Shown piece after piece: positions 62,783 to 64,000 of a DNA stretch of 64,000 nucleotides (its first letter is position 1; each line of letters opens with the position of its first letter). Origin of the DNA: Pseudonocardia sp. CNS-004 (GTDB lineage: Bacteria > Actinomycetota > Actinomycetes > Mycobacteriales > Pseudonocardiaceae). Under the pieces are notes generated by a model. That model was not told where the DNA came from. It saw only the letters and a program-made list of their open reading frames with translations, and did no database searches. Location of the stretch: assembly GCA_001942185.1 (NCBI GenBank), contig MKJV01000101.1, positions 124,001 through 188,000 of the forward strand, written 5' to 3'. Position numbers and translations under genes: made by a program.

Positions 62783-64000
62783 TCACCCCGCGTGCAGGTA
62801 GCCGCTCCGGATGTACTCGGCGCGCTCGTAGTCGGCCCACTGTTCCAGTTCCTTGCGGTGCGCCGCGCGCCGGTTCTGGGCGTTGACCAGCGCGGAGGCG
62901 AGCGTCGCCGGCCGCAGCGCCGACGCGGCGTGCCGGGGCGCCGCCGACGGTTCGTCGGCCCAGCCCCCCATCCGGGCGCGGGCCTGGCGCTTGGCGGCGA
63001 ACCGGGCGACCGCGGTGGCCAGGGCGCCGTCGGACGAGGCGGCGACGTCCGGCAGCGCGACCGGGCGGGCGCGCAGGATCCCCAGCGCGACGGCGACCCG
63101 CAGCGGCAGCCGCTCGACCGCCGGGGCGAGCGCCCGGAGCCTGCGCCTGCTCGGCTCCTCGACGAGGTGGTAGGCCAGCGCGGCGACGCCCACCGTGGAC
63201 AGCAGCACCACCACGCCGACGACGTGGCCGAACACGGTCTGCGGCGCGAGCCACGGTGCGCGCTCCAGCGCGTACCAGTACACCTCGAAGAGCGGGATGT
63301 GCACGAGGTAGAGGCCGTAGGACAGCCGGCCGCCGTAGCCGAACACGCGCGTGGACAGCAGCATCGCAGGGCCCCGGTCGGCCACCACCAGCGCCGCCAC
63401 GAGCAACGGGAACGCCACGATGACCGCGCCGCCCCGGCCCGGGCCTGCGAGCTCCCCGAGCAGCAGGCCCGCGCCGATCAGGACCGGCACCACGACCGCG
63501 GCGGCCGAGGCGACGCGGCGCGCCGTGGACGTCCAGCGCACCTTGCGGACGGCGAGGTAGGCCAGCGCGCCCGCGCCGAAGCCGCACAGGATGCGCACGA
63601 GCCAGCTGAACGGGAAGTACGGGCTGCCGGTGGCCAGGTACGCCCAGGTCATCGGCAGCATCAGCAGCAGCGAGCCCGCGGCGAGCACCACGGCGGGCAG
63701 CCCGCGCACGCGGTGCAGGGCCAGCGCGGCGACGGGGAAGAGCAGGTAGGCGAGCCATTCCGCGCTGATCGACCAGGTGGAGCCCACCCACGAGGCGCCG
63801 TCGAAGTAGGCGTCGTCCCACAGCTGCACCAGCACGAGCTGCTGCAGGTACTGCCCGACGTCGAGCACCGGCTGCACGGCCTGGAACGCGATCACCCCGT
63901 CGGTGCCGAGCGTGGCGCGCACGACCAGCCACACGCCGAAGACGTGCAGCACCAGCAGGTACACCGGCCACAGCCGGCAGGCCCGCGCCCACAGGAACCG
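62783..64000 (-). CDS. Acyltransferase-3 family membrane protein (5' end outside window)
   Basis: At least 405 residues; the gene reads in from beyond 64000. RFLWARACRLWPVYLLVLHV is the family motif after the first helix, followed by about nine membrane segments (WSISAEWLAYLLFPVAALAL, GRLSYGLYLVHIPLFEVYWY, YHLVEEPSRRRLRAL). The catalytic His would lie upstream. The C-terminal 90 residues are soluble and Ala/Arg-rich (HRKELEQWADYERAEYI). It probably O-acylates a cell-wall polysaccharide or lipid. It converges on dprE2 with 19 bp between. Confidence 0.85.
   Translation of the reverse strand, partial: RFLWARACRLWPVYLLVLHVFGVWLVVRATLGTDGVIAFQAVQPVLDVGQYLQQLVLVQLWDDAYFDGASWVGSTWSISAEWLAYLLFPVAALALHRVRGLPAVVLAAGSLLLMLPMTWAYLATGSPYFPFSWLVRILCGFGAGALAYLAVRKVRWTSTARRVASAAAVVVPVLIGAGLLLGELAGPGRGGAVIVAFPLLVAALVVADRGPAMLLSTRVFGYGGRLSYGLYLVHIPLFEVYWYALERAPWLAPQTVFGHVVGVVVLLSTVGVAALAYHLVEEPSRRRLRALAPAVERLPLRVAVALGILRARPVALPDVAASSDGALATAVARFAAKRQARARMGGWADEPSAAPRHAASALRPATLASALVNAQNRRAAHRKELEQWADYERAEYIRSGYLHAG

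Overview
The window is very GC-rich, with heavy use of GTG starts, and points to an actinobacterium of the Pseudonocardiales (Pseudonocardia-like). The best evidence is a cell-wall arabinogalactan locus between 46.6 and 64.0 kb: bpa, an RfbD/RfbE-type ABC exporter, a GlfT1-type galactofuranosyltransferase, a GtrA protein, dprE1, dprE2 and an acyltransferase. This follows the Rv3780-Rv3791 neighbourhood of Mycobacterium. There are also many TetR, MarR and AfsR-type regulators, a GlsB protein and a DUF1707 protein. The genus is inference; no rRNA is present.

Layout. 0-3.5 kb: regulators and redox genes, several broken or truncated. 3.5-6.1 kb: a PPOX/DsbA-like/MBL/GNAT operon divergent from a TetR gene with a clear operator. 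6.1-12.6 kb, the most interesting accessory stretch: a plus-strand set (MauE-like membrane redox protein, TlpA-like CPGC protein, 62-residue peptide with eight cysteines) meets at a perfect hairpin a minus-strand set (chorismate lyase-like, PhzS-like FAD monooxygenase, secreted EF-hand-loop protein, one-chain ABC exporter). 13-25.5 kb: a Cys-rich hypothetical, a Tat-exported GH78-like protein, two tRNAs, acetoacetyl-CoA synthetase, a hydrolase, an aminotransferase, a stress membrane protein, an atypical response regulator and a GH16 glucanase. 25.5-46.5 kb: ordinary metabolic, peptidase, transporter and acetyltransferase genes in short divergent pairs, with a third tRNA. 46.6-64 kb: the arabinogalactan locus, split by about 10 kb of accessory genes (MFS, FMN reductase, AfsR-type regulator, DUF885, TetR plus three DHFR-like paralogues, DUF1707).

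Quality. About thirty genes are broken by one-base or very short indels, including dprE1, which is essential in mycobacteria, and bpa. Most of these are probably sequence errors and not pseudogenes. Such genes are given as one feature over the whole span with approximate break points. A few places (about 1.1, 2.6-3.0 and 17.5 kb) instead hold true-looking gene remnants with large parts missing.

Non-coding structure. Two arrays of 22-bp-period repeats with a GAGTC core reverse orientation at their centre (26.65-26.81 and 39.40-39.56 kb). A structured repeat with a core of about 144 bp occurs twice, in opposite orientations, each time between converging genes (44.42-44.81 and 57.10-57.33 kb). 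Several regulators have clear inverted-repeat operators.
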